NCBI GenBank assembly: GCA_965222995.1
Contig: OZ244977.1
Span: forward strand, 2,108,001 to 2,172,000
From: SB11 sp965222995
GTDB lineage: Bacteria; Bacteroidota; Bacteroidia; UBA8524
DNA: 64,000 nucleotides
Direction of reading: 5' to 3'
This document shows, piece by piece, positions 62,401 to 64,000 of this stretch. A program made the translations under genes and the position numbers. The stretch's first letter is position 1. The number at the start of each line of letters is the position of its first letter. A model generated the notes under the pieces. The model did no database searches. It was given only the letters and a program-made list of their open reading frames with translations, and was not told the origin of the DNA.

Positions 62401-63232
62401 CCGGTTTATTTACTGTCTGTGTACATCCATCAGAATTAGTAATAGTTAAACTGACATTGTGCGAGCCTGATGCATTGTAAGTAATTGAAGGGCTCATTGC
62501 AGATGATGCAGCGGGAGCGCCCCCGGTAAATGTCCAGTTATAATTGACTATGGTGTGTCCCGCAGTATTAACTGTAGGTGTAAAATTTATAGTAGCAGGC
62601 GCACACCCAACAGTATTATCAGCTGTGAAATCAAAAGTTAGTGAATCATACACTATTATAGCTGAGTCTTCTTTGTAAAAGGCATCTGCACAATTGTCAG
62701 ATTTTAAGACCATCAAAATACTTTTATAACCTGTAGAGTTAAAGCCATGTACTATTGTTTTTGATGTATCAGTTAAAGGTAAACCGTCTATAACCCAATC
62801 CCGCCCTGTACCTCCAACACTATTATCTGTAATAGTTACCGTATCAGGTCCATTGCACAAAACTTTTCTGCTTACTGTAAATGAAGGTGTAGGTTTTGGA
62901 ATAACAGTAACGTAATTTGATTTACTAACCGTACAAATAGTAACTCCATCGCTTAAGGTTACTTTTAAAACAATTGTGTGCACACCCGGGGCAGTATATA
63001 TGTGCTGTCCTGTATCTTTACCCAAATTATCCCCAAAACCGTAATCCCATGTTATTGTACTACCTGCGGGTATATTTTGTGAGTAAAACCGAACTAACTC
63101 AGGAGCACATACGGTGGTTTGGCTGGCAGTAAAATCTATACCTGCACATTGAGAAAACCCTTGTAAAGAAAAGATTACCCAAAACAGTAAAAAAACTATT
63201 TTATGTAGTATGTTATCTGACCTCAAAGCCAT
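59456..63232 (-). CDS. Giant secreted PKD-repeat protein with T9SS type B (CHU_C) sorting domain
   Basis: The protein is 1258 aa. The signal peptide ends near FSLQGFSQ (about 28). Roughly a dozen PKD-like domains follow, seen as repeated TWDYGFGDN, NYNWTFTGG, FTWDLGNG, IWEFGDGK, YYFDYGDGS and YQWDMDGNG blocks. The last 80 residues include NAFTPNKEGVNEQF, MRIYNRYGQMLFE and WDGTFDGYPVQDGVYVYSIEY, the gliding-motility-associated CHU_C type B signal. It is probably exported by T9SS and anchored to the surface. It could serve in adhesion or motility. Confidence 0.9.
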   Translation of the reverse strand: MALRSDNILHKIVFLLFWVIFSLQGFSQCAGIDFTASQTTVCAPELVRFYSQNIPAGSTITWDYGFGDNLGKDTGQHIYTAPGVHTIVLKVTLSDGVTICTVSKSNYVTVIPKPTPSFTVSRKVLCNGPDTVTITDNSVGGTGRDWVIDGLPLTDTSKTIVHGFNSTGYKSILMVLKSDNCADAFYKEDSAIIVYDSLTFDFTADNTVGCAPATINFTPTVNTAGHTIVNYNWTFTGGAPAASSAMSPSITYNASGSHNVSLTITNSDGCTQTVNKPGYLQMGDTINFSVVPSKTSICRSEIISLDISDPTLQGTFTWDLGNGVPQAGSTPKQQLVQFNDTGFQAYKVTREYNGCKTVRTYTKGVFVRTPLAGFTILNEVECDSAAKIFVFNTSKLDPTATHSYRWNLFGPNGSLINTSTDSIPNFSTNGFGQYGLQLIVTSSASCDDSLYSNEIFRRTGVGNFIVRPEASCPGGTVNFVSTSAAFSTAEPNIYQWTIYDTDGTTVLHSQNTGIIPQISYSFNAAGTYSANLIVYNSKCRDTVKVNKTVDIVSPTTNINASDVLPCVKTPINLSASTTPNIAAPGYTYDWVLTNSSDTSIKFIGDGPSINILPDTPGVYNLLTIVKWGQGCVDSIKNIDYVRVSGPVITIALDNYNDCLPFSTNATSNLFINHNYKNTTNNNIIYNWSSIPLGPIFSNPNAANTQISTNTNGEYRIRLIAENGSGCRDTIDEQTTINAGVVSSYSISTTKACVMGEINIGPQSLYKPDRYQWFSTPPGAIFTPSADVDNPIITFPDSGVYTISQVASKRNTCFDTATTQITIVKTVANFTSDDTLNYCAPVNVKFRSSSINADNLIWEFGDGKKLTTSNVDSLVYIYFTNSVPPGFNVKLKAVNNIGCADSITRFGYVRIDGPVPDFMINISKGCEPLTVDIVDNSISYSEYYFDYGDGSAFDTTGNPGTHIYTTDNTNDEISRFRPSLYLIDPLGCFSETKYPLDIEVYKLPDIKFVADTLQGCVSLTINFTDSSRFVQEYQWDMDGNGFVNDTAKNPIHTYTTPGLKTVILRARSQYGCVQYDTTIDYINVYDLPTADFTFSKIDTDTAYIYYDLTNQSVNYNTLEWFIDSVSVSTQNMFRHGFKDTGAINIKLLAISLEGCIDSVDTLIRVVPDFFFHIPNAFTPNKEGVNEQFGPTAPPWARRYVMRIYNRYGQMLFETDQTSEQWDGTFDGYPVQDGVYVYSIEYLDIEGRSHVYQGTFLLFR

Positions 63233-63318
63233 AACAAAAATAACGTTTCAAATGAAATATTATGTTAATACTTGCACATATCACGCTTTTTCTTGTAATC
63301 ATTATACCATTGTTTGTA

Positions 63319-63326
63319 TAAATTTG
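63319..63326 (+). promoter_or_regulatory. Predicted -7 element upstream of the last gene
   Basis: TAAATTTG matches TAnnTTTG, 88 bp before the proposed TTG start. The 182-bp divergent gap holds nothing else recognisable. Confidence 0.3.
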
Positions 63327-63414
63327 GTATAATTCATGTTTTTTAAGTATTTTTATAAGATTATTTTTTAATATACTTGTATTAAATATACGTAAATATT
63401 TAACAAATAGTTTA

Positions 63415-64000
63415 TTGAATAGACGTTTACAAATACTTTATGTTCTAATATTTATTTGCTCAACTGTTGCTGCTCAAAATCAAGCTGCTAACTGGTATTT
63501 TGGATTAAACGCAGGTTTAACATTTAATACAAACCCTGCAACAGCATTAAACGGCGGAGCAATTTTATCTACTGAAGGTTCAGCGGCAGTTTCCACTGCT
63601 GATGGAAAATTATTGTTTTATACAGACGGTAGAACTATTTGGAATAAAGACCATAAGATTATGGCTAATGGTAGCGGTTTGCTAGGTAGTTCTAACACCA
63701 CACAATCTGCTATTACAGTTCCCAGACCTAACACCAAAAATATTTATTATGTATTTACACTTGACCAACTTGGTGGCTTTAACGGACTTCACTATTCTGA
63801 AGTTGATGTGGCGGCTGAAGGTGGTTTAGGAAGAGTTACTACGAATAAAAATATATCACTAAAAAACTCCTCACTATCAGAAAAACTTACTGCAATTCGT
63901 CATGGTAATGGTAAGGATTACTGGGTTTTAGTACATGGCAATAACAACCAAGAGTTTTATGCATTTAAAGTTACAGAATCAGGAGTATCAAAAACAGAAG
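63415..64000 (+). CDS. N-terminal part of a surface beta-propeller protein, likely T9SS (cut by window end)
   Basis: An open frame from TTG 63415 runs off the right edge after about 195 codons. A signal peptide (about 1-21, ending STVAAQ) is followed by NWYFGLNAGLTFN, which opens many Bacteroidota surface proteins with a seven-bladed propeller and CHU_C or PKD C-terminus. Visible blade words are KLLFYTDGRTIWN, SAITVPRPNTKNIYYVFTLD and YWVLVHGNNNQEFYAFKV. No ATG lies in frame upstream, so the TTG is a choice based on the signal peptide. The type of the missing C-terminus is an inference from relatives. Confidence 0.7.
   Translation, partial: MNRRLQILYVLIFICSTVAAQNQAANWYFGLNAGLTFNTNPATALNGGAILSTEGSAAVSTADGKLLFYTDGRTIWNKDHKIMANGSGLLGSSNTTQSAITVPRPNTKNIYYVFTLDQLGGFNGLHYSEVDVAAEGGLGRVTTNKNISLKNSSLSEKLTAIRHGNGKDYWVLVHGNNNQEFYAFKVTESGVSKTE

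Noticed and set aside
1..64000. Prophage, insertion sequence or integron
   Set aside because: No transposase, integrase, capsid gene or target duplication was seen.

Overview
The window is chromosomal DNA from a low-GC (roughly 35-40 percent by eye) member of the Bacteroidota. Four things support this. Several large secreted proteins carry PKD or Ig-like modules and type IX secretion (T9SS) C-terminal sorting domains. Promoters resemble the Bacteroidota pattern, with a TTG near -33 and TAnnTTTG near -7, usually only about 5-20 nt ahead of a start codon that is often TTG or GTG. Purine-rich ribosome binding sites are not prominent. Gene sets such as dapB-lepB, a large LepB, an RRM protein and a small Thx protein are typical of the phylum. 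I see no prophage, insertion sequence, integron or CRISPR array.

Layout. Positions 1-6000 hold a truncated DUF763 gene, a membrane NfeD protease, a LysM/RlpA-like secreted protein, an O-antigen ligase-like protein, a small membrane protein and the pyrR-pyrB pair. Positions 6000-12450 carry a metallo-beta-lactamase (MBL) lipoprotein, an outer-membrane-like protein, a Crp regulator, rlmH and a copper P-type ATPase gene. The ATPase gene is split by a one-base phase change at an A10 tract. A cupin, a DoxX protein and a lone SRPBCC protein follow. Positions 12600-15900 are katG divergent from oxyR. Positions 15930-19420 are a tightly packed eight-gene operon with five SRPBCC/AHSA1 proteins, a VOC protein, a small HMA-like protein and an ArsR regulator, behind a promoter with two near-identical palindromes. 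Positions 19500-27200 hold a gamma-glutamylcyclotransferase-like protein, an NAPE-PLD-like MBL hydrolase, tRNA-His, a lipoprotein with a superoxide dismutase fold that has lost most metal ligands, a zinc metalloprotease, an XRE protein with nine AT-hooks, and DNA polymerase IV.

Positions 27200-38300 hold two short-chain dehydrogenases around a DinB-fold protein, guaA with a periplasmic-binding lipoprotein and an RNA methyltransferase, lepB and dapB, and the mltG-thioesterase-yihY run. After tRNA-Ser come a GNAT acetyltransferase, a kelch-like lipoprotein and four surface or secreted proteins (39000-47155). The last part mixes metabolism (FMN glutamate synthase-like, PhzF, msrA, fabI, pdxH), glycosyltransferases, ffh and two large T9SS-type proteins, the second cut by the window end.

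Main themes are envelope biogenesis and secretion, oxidative-stress and metal handling (KatG/OxyR, CopA, MsrA), and nucleotide or cofactor metabolism. The observations most worth following are the copA phase change at a slippery heptamer, the SOD-fold lipoprotein without its metal site, the nine-hook XRE protein and the ArsR-controlled SRPBCC operon.
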